Shown here piece by piece: positions 21,186 to 32,704 of a stretch of DNA of 64,000 nucleotides. The notes beneath the pieces are model-generated. The model saw only the letters and a program-made list of their open reading frames with translations. It had not been told where the DNA came from and made no database searches. The position numbers and the translations under genes are program-made. Position 1 is the stretch's first letter. Each line of letters begins with the position of its first letter. Origin of the DNA: Rhineura floridana (taxonomy: Eukaryota > Chordata > Lepidosauria > Squamata > Rhineuridae); the NCBI RefSeq assembly GCF_030035675.1, contig NC_084482.1, forward strand, positions 230,487,943 to 230,551,942, in the 5' to 3' direction.

Positions 21186-22960
21186 GATACATCTGGGGGG
21201 TCAAGGCTGAGGGAGAACCATCTGAAGTATCACTGGAAAAAGCTGAGGAGCAGATGCAGGAGCAGAAACTGAGGAGTCAAGATGGAGCAAAGAGACAAGA
21301 GGAGAGACAGACTCACACAGGGGACAAACCTCATACATGCTTGGAGTGTGGAAAGAGCTTCAGGTGGAGTAGCAACCTTACTTCGCATCAAAGATGTCAC
21401 ACCGGGGATAAACCTTATAAATGCTTGGCGTGTGGAAAGAGTTTCAGTCGGAGTAGCGACCTTACTTCGCATCAAAGATGTCACACCGGGGATAAACCTT
21501 ATAAATGCTTGGAATGTGGAAAGAGCTTCAGGTGGAGTAGCAACCTTACTTCGCATCAAAGAACTCACACAGGGGACAAACCTTATCAATGCGTGGAGTG
21601 TGGAAAAAGCTTCAGTGAGAGATGCGCCCTTATGGTGCATCAAAGAACCCACACAGGGGACAAACCTTATAAATGCTTGGAGTGTGGAAAGAGCTTCTAT
21701 CGGAGTAGCCACCTTACTTCGCATCACAGAACTCACACAGGGGACAAACCTTATAAATGCTTGGAGTGTGGAAAGAGCTTCAGTCAGAGTGGCCAATTTA
21801 CTTCGCATCAAAGATGTCACACTGGAGACAAACCTTATAAATGCTTGGAGTGTGGAAAGAACTTCAGTCAGAGTAGCCAACTTACTTCTCATCAAAGAAC
21901 TCACACTGGCGATAAACCTTATAAATGCTTGGAGTGTGGAAAGAGCTTCAGTCAGAGTTGCAGCCTTACTGTGCATCAAAGAACTCACACAGGGGACAAA
22001 CCTTATAAATGCTTGGAGTGTGGAAAGAGCTTCAGTCAGAGTAGCACCCTTACTTCGCATCAAAGAACTCACACAGGGGACAAACCTTATCAATGCTTGG
22101 AGTGTGGAAAGAGCTTCAGTTACAGTAGCAACCTTAGTTCACATCAAAAATGTCACACCGGGGACAAACCATATAAATGCTTGGAGTGTGGAAAGAGCTT
22201 CAGTCGGAGTAGTGACCTTACTTCACATCAAAGAACTCACAGAGGGGACAAACCTCATAAATGCTTGGAGTGTGGAAAAAGCTTCAGTCAAAATAGCCAC
22301 CTTATGGTGCATCAAAGAACTCACACAGGGGACAAACCTTATCAGTGCTTGGAGTGTGGAAAGAGCTTCTGTCAGAATAGCCATCTTACTTCGCATCACA
22401 AAACTCACACTGGGGACAAACCTTATCAATGCTTCGAGTGTGGAAAAAGCTTCAGATGGAGTAGCGCCCTTACGGTACATCAAAGAAGTCACACAGGGGA
22501 CAAACCTTATCAATGCTTCGAGTGTGTAAAAAGCTTCAGATGGAGTAACGCCCTTACTTCGCATCAAAGAATTCACACAGGGGACAAACCTCATAAATGC
22601 TTGGAGTGTGGAAAGCGCTTCAGTGAGCGATGTGCCCTTACTTTGCATCACAGAACTCATACAGGGGACAAACCTTATCAATGTTTGGAGTGTGGAAAGA
22701 GCTTTTGTCAGAGTGGCCAGCTTGCTTCGCATCACAAAACTCACACCGGGGACAAACCTTACAAATGCTTCGAATGTGGAAAGAGCTTCAGTCAGAGTGG
22801 CCACCTTACTTTGCATCACAAAACTCACACAGGCAACAAACCTTATAAATGCTTGGAGTGTGGAAAGAGCTTCAGATGGAGTAGCGCCCTTACGATGCAT
22901 CAAAGAAGTCACATGGTACAAACCCTATCAATGCTTGGAGTGTTGAAAGAGTTTCAGTGA
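21186..22960 (+). CDS. C2H2 zinc-finger exon A (19 fingers)
   Basis: Final-exon type of a KRAB zinc-finger transcription factor, a presumed sequence-specific DNA-binding repressor in the nucleus. After the acceptor at 21184-21185, phase-1 reading gives [22 protein letters not shown] and then a methionine at 21254, so that ATG is not the true start. From 21332, nineteen 28-residue fingers follow without a break (CxxC, 12 residues, HxxxH, TGDKP linkers). Contact positions -1, 3 and 6 vary between fingers (for example W-N-S, R-D-S, E-A-V, Q-H-L). After finger 19 (22912) two bases are missing relative to the repeat and a stop follows at 22958. The next finger then has TGA at a TGG codon, so the array once ran longer. 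No paired KRAB exon lies between it and the KRAB-B array 11 kb upstream. Confidence 0.85.
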
Positions 22961-23034
22961 CAGTAGCCACCTTACTTCGCATCACAAAACTCATATAGGG
23001 GACAAAACTTATCAATGCTTCGAGTGTGGAAAGA
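22961..23034 (+). pseudogene. Decayed finger remnants after array A
   Basis: Codes, out of frame with array A, for the end of one finger (CCACCTTACTTCGCATCAC) and the start of another (TGCTTCGAGTGTGGAAAGAG), then stops abruptly at an L2 junction. At least one further finger has been cut away. Confidence 0.8.
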
Positions 23035-23212
23035 GTCATCGACCATGGTATCCTTCTGGGAAGATTGGCTGAGTTGGGAGTGGGAGGGACTGAATGGCTA
23101 TGGTTCTGCTCCTATTTGGTGGGTCAGCTCCAGAAGGTGGTGCTTGGGGAACATTGCTCGGCACCCTGGATTCTCCAGTATGGGGTTCCGCAGGGGTCAG
23201 TTCTGTCCCACA

Positions 23213-23558
23213 TGTTGGATGTAGCTTTCTTTTACTTTCTGTAGAACACATGACCAAGTAAGGGTTAACCAAAGAAAGAACCGAGTCACTGGACAGTAGC
23301 CACAGCTGCAAGCAATCAACTCGAAGATTAGCGGCTGTGAAGCTATAAAGCCTTTAGCAAAAGAATGCTAAAGTGTGGGGGGGAGAGTAAACGTAGCTGT
23401 AAGAGAAGTAATGTCTTAATGTATGTAAACGTGTTCTATGGAAACTTGTTAGTAAAAGGACTCAACAGAAAGTGTCTTGTTTCCTTCGTTCGCAACACAA
23501 CACACACCCGGTCTCACACGTGCCAAAGGGCATAGCACAATAGGCAACACTGCCAACA
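23213..23558 (+). repeat. Left (5') LTR of Copia element 1
   Basis: 346 bases from TGTTGGATG to CTGCCAACA, nearly the same as the right copy. Confidence 0.9.
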
Positions 23559-26508
23559 AGGGTTATGGGCCCAGAGGTGCCCAGTGAGATGTGGGTAAGA
23601 AAGACGAACTCCTTGGGGAGGAAAACGAAAGGGCGCTGAAGGACGGCACAGTGCGACCAAACAAAGCAGCGTCTTGTCTGTAGGAATGGCGGTCTCCCTA
23701 TCAGCCGGTATGCCATTGGAATGCCTAACTGACCAGAACTATTCAAGTTGGTGTTTGAGAATGCAGGCATTCCTAACTAAGGAGGATTTATGGCAAGTGA
23801 TTGAAGATGGCCCTCCGGCGGACCCACCACCAGCTCCATGGAAACGATTGGAGGAAAGAGCACGCTCTTATTTGATCTTGGCAGTGGATGATTCACAACT
23901 GCTGTACATACAAGACAAACTCACAGCTATATCGATGTAGAACGCTCTGAAAGAGGTGTACGTGAGAACAACTGCTAGCAGTAAGTTATATTTGGCACGA
24001 AAGCTACACCAAAAGAGGCTAACAGATGACGTACCTATGTCAGAACACTTATTGGAGATAAACTGATCTCAGAATTACAGGAGAGAGATGTTGTGCACAC
24101 ACAATTAAAACAAGTGTACATCATCTTATCTTCGCTAAACGCTTCATGGGATCCGATCATCAGTTCGCTGGAAGCCATGCTGGATGAGGGTCTGACTGTC
24201 CAATATGTCTCAGGAAAGCTGCTCCAAGAGTGGGAGAGGTGAAAAGAAGTAGAAGGAAGAGAACAAGAGGAGAACAAAGGAAGAAGGGAAAAGAAACCTG
24301 AGTACCAGGTCTTTTGGCATAAAGGCATGCTATACCTGTGGATCTAAAATGCATCTGAAAAAGGACTGTGAGATTTCGAGGAATGGAAAGAAAGAAAGTT
24401 ATCGCAAGTGCAGCTTGTGCATGCTGACAACTGCAGAAGCGACAAAGACAGTGAGGAATGGGTCATGGACTCAGGAGCTACCCACAGCATGGTAAAGGAC
24501 AAAATATTGTTCAGGACTATGCGTCCTACGAAAGAAAATGTTGTGCTAGCGGATGGGACTAACAGACAGGTATTGGGAAGGGGAACTGTGAAAATAGAAA
24601 CACTAAAGACTGTAATGACAGATGTGTTGTATGTTCCCAGTTTAGAAAGTAATATCATGTCTGTAACAAAACTGAACTCTATGGGATATGTAGTCGGGTT
24701 TGGAAAAGGAGCCTGTGAGCTAAAGAAAGGGAATCAAGTATGCATACAGGGGATGCTCAGATAATCCCTCTTCTATATCGGAATGAGCGTAGCCAGGCAT
24801 GTTCAGAAAACAGGAGAAAAGAGGAAAGCCCAGAGGGTTGAACATACCTATCAGTTATCTTCAAAGGAGAAGCCCCCTGCGGCGTTTATCTGTTGCGCCT
24901 TAAACGTGACAGAAAGAGATCCCTCTGACATAAACAAAGTCAGGCAGTTGCTCGAGACTGAACAAACTAGGTGGCAGGCAGCCATGAAAGAGGAATTGAA
25001 CGCCTTGGAACAAAATAAAACGTGGACACTGGAAAGTCTTCCCTCAGGGAAGAAAGCAATAGGCTGTAAGTGGGTGTTTAAAAGAAAGAGATCCAGCACA
25101 GGCGAAGTGTTGAGGTATAGGGCACGTTTGGTAGCAAAAGGTTTTTCACAGCAGTATGGTACAGATTATGACGCAGTGTTCGCCCCAGTGATTAAACATG
25201 AATCTATCAGACTCCTTCTGAAGGTAGCCGCTATGAAGGGGATGAAAGTGTATCATTATGACATAAAGACTGCGTTCCTGCATGGAACCTTGCAGGAAGA
25301 AATATATATGGAACAGCCTCCAGGGAGTATAACGCACCCAGAGCTAGTATGTAAATTAAACAAGTCTCTGTATAGCCTCCGTCAGAGCGCAAGATGCTGG
25401 AACATAAAATTAGATCAAGTTTTGAAGGCCATGGGATTTGAACGGTGTATAGCTGACTCTTGTGTATATGTGAAACGGAATGGGGTTGTAAGCACGTATT
25501 GCTTGATATATGTCGATGATATTCTGTATATACACAATAATGGAGGAGGAGATATCATTTCACACTAACTTACAAAGGAATGTAGATACAAAATGTTTAG
25601 GACCTGTGCAACATTATCTCGGCATAGATGTCATACGTAATGACGATGGCGACTTCCTATTGCATCAGAAAGGAAAAATAATGCAATTGTTAGAGAGCAG
25701 TGGAATGAATGATGACAGTCTCATTCCAACAAACCACGGAGGAAATGTCATGTGGTAACCCAGAAATGTATAGGCAAATGTTAGGCAAGCTGCAATATTT
25801 AGTGAAAACGACACGTCCTGACATATCAAACGCTGTCAGCATTTTAAGCAGAAAAGTAGAAAAACCCACAGAACATGACTGGCAGGGTGTTAAAAGGGTG
25901 CTTCGATATCTCAAGGGCACGGCTAACAAGGGGTTAGCACTATCTGTGAAACAGGAGGGAAACATAGAATATTTTGTTGATGCCGACCACGCTGGTGACC
26001 CATATAGCCTTCAGTCAGCGTCTGGCATTGTCATATTCTTGAACGGGTCTGTTATCGACTGGTGCAGCAGAAAACAAACAGCCGTGGCCGTATCTAGCTC
26101 AGAGGCAGAATATATCAGTCTATCCATGGCGTGCAACGAGCTGTGATGGTTTGAACAATTAATGAAGGAAGTGCATCTGGAGGTCAATAAACCCATAAGA
26201 GTGTATGAAGACAATCAAACATGCATTCAGTTAGCGGTGTCAGAAGCTAATCATAAACGTACCAAACGTATCAAAGTATCATCACATCAGGGAATGTATA
26301 CAGCAAGGCTTCATAACACTAATATATACGAACACTAAGAACATGACGGCCGACGTGTTGACGAAACCACTATGTGAGGAATCATATAACAAACACATTA
26401 ACAGGTTAGGTATGTGCAACATATACAATAATGAATGCTATACACAATGTATGACTATGTACAGGTATGAATAATGGTGAGAAATGTCTTCAAAGAAAGT
26501 GTGGGGGT

Positions 26509-26857
26509 TGTTGGATGTAGCTTTCTTTTACTTTCTGTAGAAGACATGACCAAGTAAGGGTTAACCAAAGAAAGAACCGAGTCACTGGACAGTAGCCACA
26601 GCTGCAAGCAATCAACTCGAAGATAAGTGGCTGTGAAGGTATAAAGCCTTTAGCGAAAGAATGCTAAAGTGTGGGGGGGAGAGTAAACGTAGCTGTAAGA
26701 GGAGAAGTAATGTCTTAATGTATGTAAACGTGTTCTATGGAAACTTGTTAGTAAAAGGACTCAACAGAAAGTGTCTTGTTTCCTTCGTTCACAACGCAAC
26801 ACGCACCCGGTCTCACACGTACCAAAGGGCATAGCACAATAGGCAACGCTGCCAACA
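26509..26857 (+). repeat. Right (3') LTR of Copia element 1
   Basis: 349 bases, same ends as the left copy, preceded by the purine-rich AAAGTGTGGGGG tract that serves as the plus-strand primer site in this class. Confidence 0.9.
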
Positions 26858-27268
26858 CCACATGCTGTTCAACATCTACATAAAACTGTTGGGTGTGGTC
26901 CTATGAGGCTTTGGAGTGCGTTGCCATCAGTATGCTGATGACACGCAGCTCTATTTCTCCTTTTCAGGTGAGGCTGTCAATGTGCTGAACCCATGCCTGA
27001 GGCTCTGGCAGCCTCGCTGGCACAGAGTGCCTTCTACCAACTCTGGTTGGTGGCCCAGCTGTGCCCCTATCTGGACAGGGATAACCTGGCTTCAGTTGTC
27101 CATGCTCTGGTAACCTTCAAGTTAGATAACTGCCATGCACTCTACGTGGGGCTGCCTTTGAAGATGGTTCGGAAACTGCAGCTTGTACAAAATGCAGTGG
27201 CCAAATTTGTAACAGGGACCAGATGGTTCAAACCTATAAAACTGATTCTGGCCCACTTGCATTGGCTG

Positions 27269-29655
27269 CCTGTATGTTTTACACTTGTTTATATCGAATG
27301 GCATTTGCCATTTTTCCGCCCATTCACTCAGTTTGGAGAGATCTTTTTGGAGCTCTTCACAATCCCTTTTTGTTTTAACAACCCTGAACAATTTAGTGTC
27401 GTCAGCAAACTTGGCCACTTCACTGCTCACTCCTAATTCTAGGTCATTAATGAACAAGTTGAAAAGTACAGGTCCCAATACCGATCCTTGAGGGACTCCA
27501 CTTTCTACAGCCCTCCATTGGGAGAACTGTCCGTTTATTCCTACTCTCTGCTTTCTGCTTCTTAACCAATTCCTTATCCAAAAGAGGACCTCTCCTCTTA
27601 TTCCATGACTGCTAAGCTTCCTCAGAAGTCTTTGGTGAGGTACCTTCTCAAACGCTTTTTGAAAGTCTAAGTACACTATGTCCACTGGATCACCTCTATC
27701 TATATGCTTGTTGACACTCTCAAAGAATTCGAATAGGTTACTGAGACAGGACTTTCCCTTGCAGAAGCCATGCTGGGTCTGCTTCAGCAAGGCTTGTTCT
27801 TCTATGTGCTTAGTTAATCTAGCTTTAATCATACTTTCTACCAGTTTTCCAGGGACAGAAGTTAAGCTAACTGGCCTGTAATTTCCGGGATCCCCTCTGG
27901 ATCCCTTTTTGAAGATTGGCGTTACATTTGCCACTTTCCAGTCCTCAGGCACGGAGGAGGACCCAAGGGACAAGTTACATATTTTAGTTAGCAGATCAGC
28001 AATTTCACCTTTGAGTTCTTTGAGAACTCTCGGGTGGATGCCATCCGGGCCTGGTGATTTGTCAGTTTTTATATTGTCCATTAAGCCTAGAACTTCCTCT
28101 CTCGTTGCTTTGAATGTATTTATAGAATTTTTTGTTGTTGGTTTTTATGTTCTTAGCAATGTGCTCCTCAAATTCTTTTTTAGCATCCCTTATTGTCTTC
28201 TTGCATTTCTTTTGCCAGAGTTTGTGTTCTTTTTTATTTTCTTCATTCGGACAAGACTTCCATTTTCTGAAGGAAGACTTTTTCCCTCTAAGAGCTTCCT
28301 TGACTTTGCTCGTTAACCATGCTGGCATCTTCTTGGCCCTGGCGGTACCTTTTCTGGTCTGCGGTATGCACTCCAGTTGAGCTTCTAATATAGTGTTTTT
28401 AAACAACTTCCAAGCATTTTCGAGTGATGTGACCCTCTGGACTTTGTTTTTAAGCTTTCTTTTTACCAATCCCCTCATTTTTGTGAAGTTTCCTCTTTTG
28501 AAGTCAAATGTGACCGTGTTGGATTTTCTTGGCAATTGGCCATTTACATGTATGTTTAATTTAATAGCACTGTGGTCACTGCTCCCAATCGGTTCAACAA
28601 CACTTACATCTCGCACCAGGTCCCGGTCCCCACTGAGGATTAAGTCCAGGGTTGCCGTCCCTCTGGTCGGTTCCATGACCAACTGGTCTAGGGCATAGTC
28701 ATTTAGAATATCTAGAAACTTTGCTTCTTTGTCATGACTGGAACACATATGCGGCCAGTCTATGTCTGGGTAGTTGAAGTCACCCATTACTACCACATTT
28801 CCTAGTTTGGATGCTTCCTCAATTTCATCTCTCATCTCAAGGTCTCCCTGAGCATTTTGATCAGGGGGACGATAGATCGTTCCTAGTATTGAGTCCCTCC
28901 TGGGGCATGGTATCATCACCCACAACGATTCTGTGGAGGAGTCTGCCTCTTTTGGGGTTTCGAGCTTGCTGGATTCAATGCCTTCTTTCACATAAAGAGC
29001 GATTCCGCCACCAATACGTCCTTCCCTGTCCTTCCGATATAGTTTATATTCAGGGATAACCATATCCCACTGGTTTTCTCCATTCCACCAGGTCTCCGTT
29101 ATGCTCACTATATCAATGCTCTTCTCTAAGACCAAGCACTCCAGTTCTCCCATCTTGGTTCGGAGGCTCCTAGCATTAGCGTACAGGCACTTGTAAGCAG
29201 TGTCTCTCTTCAAGTGTCTTTGGCACTTGTGGTTAGGCCTGTGGTAATTTTGCTCTTCTGAATTGATATCCTGGGCCCCTGCTCTCACAATGCCTACTTC
29301 TAGGCCTACTCCTTTTAAAATATCATCATTTCTTTGGTCTTTATCCCAGGGGGGAGGTTTATTCCGAACCGGACCTTTCTCAGCTCCTGTCGGGTTTCCC
29401 CCCTCAGTCAGTTTAAAAGCTGCTCTGCTACCTTTTTAATTTTAAGTGCCAGCAGTCTGGTTCCATTCTGGTTCAAGTGGAGCCCGTCTCTTTTGTACAG
29501 GCCCGGCTTGTCCCAAAATGTTCCCCAGTGCCTAACAAATCTAAACCCTTCCACCCGACACCATCGTCTCATCCACGCATTGAGACTGCGAAGCTGTGCC
29601 TGTCTGGCTGGTCCTGCCCGTGGAACCGGTAGCATTTCAGAGAAAGTCACCTTGG
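27269..29655 (-). mobile_element. CR1-clade LINE, lacking its 3' end
   Basis: Minus strand. ORF2 starts near 29288 and shows an APE endonuclease (YANARSLRTKMGELE, DIVSITETWWN, VVMGDFNYPDIDWP, SSDHSAIKL) and then RT (SPGPDGIHPRVLKELKGEIAD, YLDFQKAFEKVPHQRLL, SGVPQGSVLGPVLFNLFIND, KFADDTKLFRVV). A stretch between endonuclease and RT is missing near 28.08-28.13 kb relative to the copy at 36.9 kb. Bases 29408-29650 code for LYKRDGLHLNQNGTRLLA, the end of the ORF1 esterase-like domain of CR1. The 3' end is absent: the junction at 27268/27269 falls inside RT. Confidence 0.85.
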
Positions 29656-29660
29656 AGGCT

Positions 29661-30279
29661 ATGTAGCAAAGAATTGTGGGGGTTCATTTGTTAAAGTGGG
29701 ATCTTAACAGGTTAACATTTGGCTTCTGTGTTAGAGCTCTGAGTTGGCAGTTTTATTTCCCAGCTGTGGGTAATCACAGGCCCACCCTAACACCCCCTTA
29801 TCTGTAGAAGCCGGGCTCCATCAAGGTCATAAAGCCCTTGAAGTTTTAGGGAGGATGTTCCATTGGGCCATTGATTGATGGGCCCTTATCCCATGAAGAA
29901 ATTTCCTGATTGGTTAATTGGATCCGGCCTGTTGCTGGGCAGCTTGCCATAAGTATGGGGCACAAACCGTGGCTTTCGTTCCTCTCCTGGGTCCCATCAT
30001 GCCTCCTTGATGTTGCCTGCTGAGCTTCCATTTTGCATCAACTCTCCTTCCTGTTCCTCCCTCTGAGGAGAGGGGGCTGTGCAACTGTCTACCTGTGTGT
30101 AAGTACAGACTAGGCTAGATGGCTTTCTTGATTTTCTGTTGGGTGCTGAAATTAAGGAACTATTCTGCTGCTGTAGCTGTGCACCTCTTTTATTCTTTAC
30201 TAAAGTTAATTTCTATTTTCCAGTGTGTGTTCATTGGTTGTCTCTGAACCCTGTACCTTGGCCACTGACCACAACTACA
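29661..30279 (+). mobile_element. LTR-like repeat (block B)
   Basis: Runs from TGTAGCAAAGAATTGTGG to GACCACAACTACA. It has LTR-type landmarks in order: a GGTTAATTGG box, CATAAGTATGGGGC as TATA-like, CCTCTGAGGAGAGGGGG, and CTTTTATTCTTTACTAAAG before the end. It matches 56021-60073 (minus the Copia there) closely and 17014-17460 less closely. Read as a solo-LTR fossil; no clear target duplication was found, so this is not certain. Confidence 0.4.
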
Positions 30280-30684
30280 GTGTGAATTGGGTATTTTGCC
30301 TAAAGGCTTCAGAGCAAGGAGTGTCTGTTTGGCTCTTGCTTCCCATAATCCTTTGCAAGTTTTCTGCACTCTGTGTTTCCCTGTTGTTCAGGGTGGTTAA
30401 CCAGTGTAAAGGATGGTGGTCGTCTATTACCCTGCAGGGCTGTTTTGAGCGGGCACAGCCTTGGCAGAGAAGGATATTTTGCCAGAGTCAATTGGCCTGG
30501 TTGGGGAATTGGCTTCTGGGATGGTGGAGGGTGTCCTGGGAGAGCCCCCCTCCCTCACACAAAAAGTGTGATAACCTCTGTTTCAGCATTTTAGCTTCTA
30601 ATGATAGTTCTGGTTTAATTTGTTCTGACACCCAATTATTTGTCCTTTTCAGTTCATGGTACCCGCAAAACTCCTCCAATACCA
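30280..30684 (+). repeat. Segment shared only by blocks B and C
   Basis: GTGTGAATTGGGTATTTTGCC through GTTCATGGTACCCGC recurs at 60074-60455 with few differences and is not found in block A. It is non-coding and of unknown origin. It helps show that B and C are the closest pair. Confidence 0.65.
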
Positions 30685-32325
30685 CATTTCAAATGAGTTG
30701 ATTTTTCTTTTCACTGTCCAACTTTCACATCCATACACAGAGATCGGAAATACCATGGTCTGAATGATCCTGACTTTAGTGTTCAGTGATACATCTTTGC
30801 ACTTGAGGACCTTTTCTAGTTCTCTCACAGCTGCCCTCAGGTCTTAGCCTTCTTCTTATTTCTTGACTGTTGTCTCCATTTTGGTTAATGACTGTGCCGA
30901 CGTATTGATAATTCTTGACAAGTTCAGTGTCCTCATTGTCAACTGTAAAGTTACATAAATCTTCTGTTGTCATTACTTTAGTCTTTCGTCAGCCATCGTT
31001 TGAAATCATTACTGGTTTCTGCTAGTACTATGGTATCATCTGCATATCTTAAATTATTGATATTTCTCCCTCCAATTTTCACACCTCCTTCTTCTTGGTC
31101 CAATCCTGCTTTCCGTATGATATGTTCTGCGTATAGATTAAATAAATAGGGTGATAAAATACACCCCAGTCTTACACCTTTTCCGATGGGGAACAAATCG
31201 GTTTCTCCATTTCTGTCCTTACAGTAGCCTCTTGTGCAGAGTATAGGTTGCGCATCAGGACAATCAGATGCTGTGGCACCCTCATTGCTTTTAATGCATT
31301 CCATAGTTTTTCATGATCTACGCAGTCAAAGGCTTTGCTGTAATCTATAAAGCACAGGGTGATTTTCTTCTGAAATTCCTTGGTCCGTTCCATTATCCAA
31401 CGTATGTTTGCGATATGATCTCTGCTGCCTCTTCCCTTTCTAAATCCAGCTTGGACATCTGGCACTTCTCGCTCCATATACGGTAAGAGGGTTTACTTTA
31501 TTTGCATGGCATATTAAGGCAATAGTTTTACAATTATTGCATTCCGTGGGATCCCCTTTCTTTGGAGTTGTTATGTATAAAACACTTCCAGTCTGTGGAC
31601 CATTGTTTTCTTTTCCATATTTGTTGACAAAGTTCTGTCAAAATTTGGAGAGATTCAGTCTCGGTAGCTTGTCCAAGTATTTTAAGAGCAGCTTTCACCT
31701 CACATTCTAAAATTGCTGGTTTTTCATTATACGGTTCCTCCATGAATGAATCTGTCATCCTGACATCTTTAATTTCCCATTAATTTCTTCCTGTACTTCT
31801 GCATAATATCTCTCAATTTCCTCTTCTTCTGTGTTCGCCATTGGAGCATAGACTGAGCGGATGGTTATGTTGATAGGTTTCCCATTAAATCTCATTGATA
31901 TCACTCCCTCAGACATTGCATTATACTTCCTAATTGCTTCTCACTATAGAGCAACCCATTTCTTCTTAATTTCTAGTTTCCTGCATAAAATATTGAGTAG
32001 TTGCCTGAAAATGGCCCATTCCCATCCATTTTAATTCACTCACGCCAACTGTTGTAATGTTGATGCATTCTATTTCTGGCTTGACAATTTCTAACTTTCC
32101 CTTTTTCATGCTTCTCACATTCCATGTTCCTATTCTGTGTGTCGTACAACTCTGGACTCTCCTTTCGTATCTGTGCGCATCAACCTCTGGGCTTCCTTTC
32201 GGCTTTGACCCAGCTGCGTCATTAGTCACAGCGCTACTCGTACTTGTCCATTGTTCTTCCCCAGTAGCTCACAGAGTGCCATCTGTCCTGGGGGTCTCAT
32301 CTTCCAGCACTGTCATGTGTTGCAG
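30685..32325 (-). mobile_element. BovB (RTE) LINE, block B copy
   Basis: Same family and same internal loss as the copy at 17.5 kb. Minus-strand pieces: THRIGTWNVRSMKKGKLEIV and LKWMGMGHFQATT (endonuclease start) at 31966-32229, then EREVPDVQAGFRKGRGSRD, FIDYSKAFDCVDHEKLWNAL and LRYADDTIVLAETSN (RT) at 30978-31477. It contains several frame breaks and has no insertion of the L2 seen in copy A. Confidence 0.85.
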
Positions 32326-32704
32326 GTAACAGGGGGTTAATCTTTTTGGGAGGGAGGAAGGGAGGGGAGGCGAGGTGCCCTCTGGCAGTGGAAATGGCCA
32401 TGTTCCTGTCAGACAGGATCCATCCTAGCTTTGTAAATTCCAGGTGTGCATAAGTACTGGGCTGTCCACCTTAAACGGAGGAACAACTGAGCAGATCTTT
32501 GTTATAATTGTTTCTCTGTGACTCTTTTCACAACCTGTTACCAAGCACCTACTGCTAAACTAACTCTGTACAAGGCCTCGAGCTTTGACAGTTAACCTCT
32601 GATATCAACAGAGCTCCCAGAAATATGTTTTCAAAGTACAAATCATAATACATTCATAGGATTTCTCCACAGCATTTTATCTCCTTTCCTTTTCATTCCA
32701 TCAG

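Larger units (their letters stand above)
23213..26857 (+). mobile_element. Copia-type LTR retrotransposon (fossil)
   Basis: Bounded by LTRs starting TGTTGG and ending CCAACA, with a 5-bp target duplication CCACA at 23208-23212 and 26858-26862. It sits in an L2 LINE. Just inside the left LTR (23560-23574) GGGTTATGGGCCCAG is complementary to the anticodon region of initiator tRNA-Met, as in the half-tRNA priming known for Drosophila copia. Parts recognised in order: gag-like (from about 23.67 kb), aspartic protease (near 24.47 kb), reverse transcriptase (24.9-25.55 kb) and RNase H (25.8-26.15 kb); a purine tract precedes the right LTR. It is broken, with roughly half a dozen breaks, and incomplete. 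The LTRs differ at about 10 of 346 positions, so it is moderately young. Confidence 0.9.
23035..27268 (+). mobile_element. L2-clade LINE fragment, split by a Copia element
   Basis: Parts at 23035-23212 and 26858-27268. The left part codes for [20 protein letters not shown] and VPQGSVLS (RT); the right part for the next residues, including the HQYADDTQLYFSF active-site run, then DNCHALYVGLPLKMVRKLQLVQNA and HLHWLP. It enters finger array A at its left edge. Its right edge stops inside the coding region at a junction with antisense CR1, so the 3' end was lost by rearrangement. Confidence 0.85.

Noticed and set aside
21230-22093. Long antisense open frame (287 codons) opposite finger array A
   Set aside because: It is the mirror of the 84-base finger repeat; the same antisense pattern recurs over array B and in the other half of A. 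Repeat structure, not a gene, explains it.
21282-22529. 415-codon frame in another sense frame of array A
   Set aside because: Translation is a monotonous [10 protein letters not shown] repeat, an artefact of the finger repeat read out of frame.
24035-24658. Antisense frames within the Copia at 23.2 kb
   Set aside because: Overlap the recognised gag and protease parts of the element on the other strand and show no domain.
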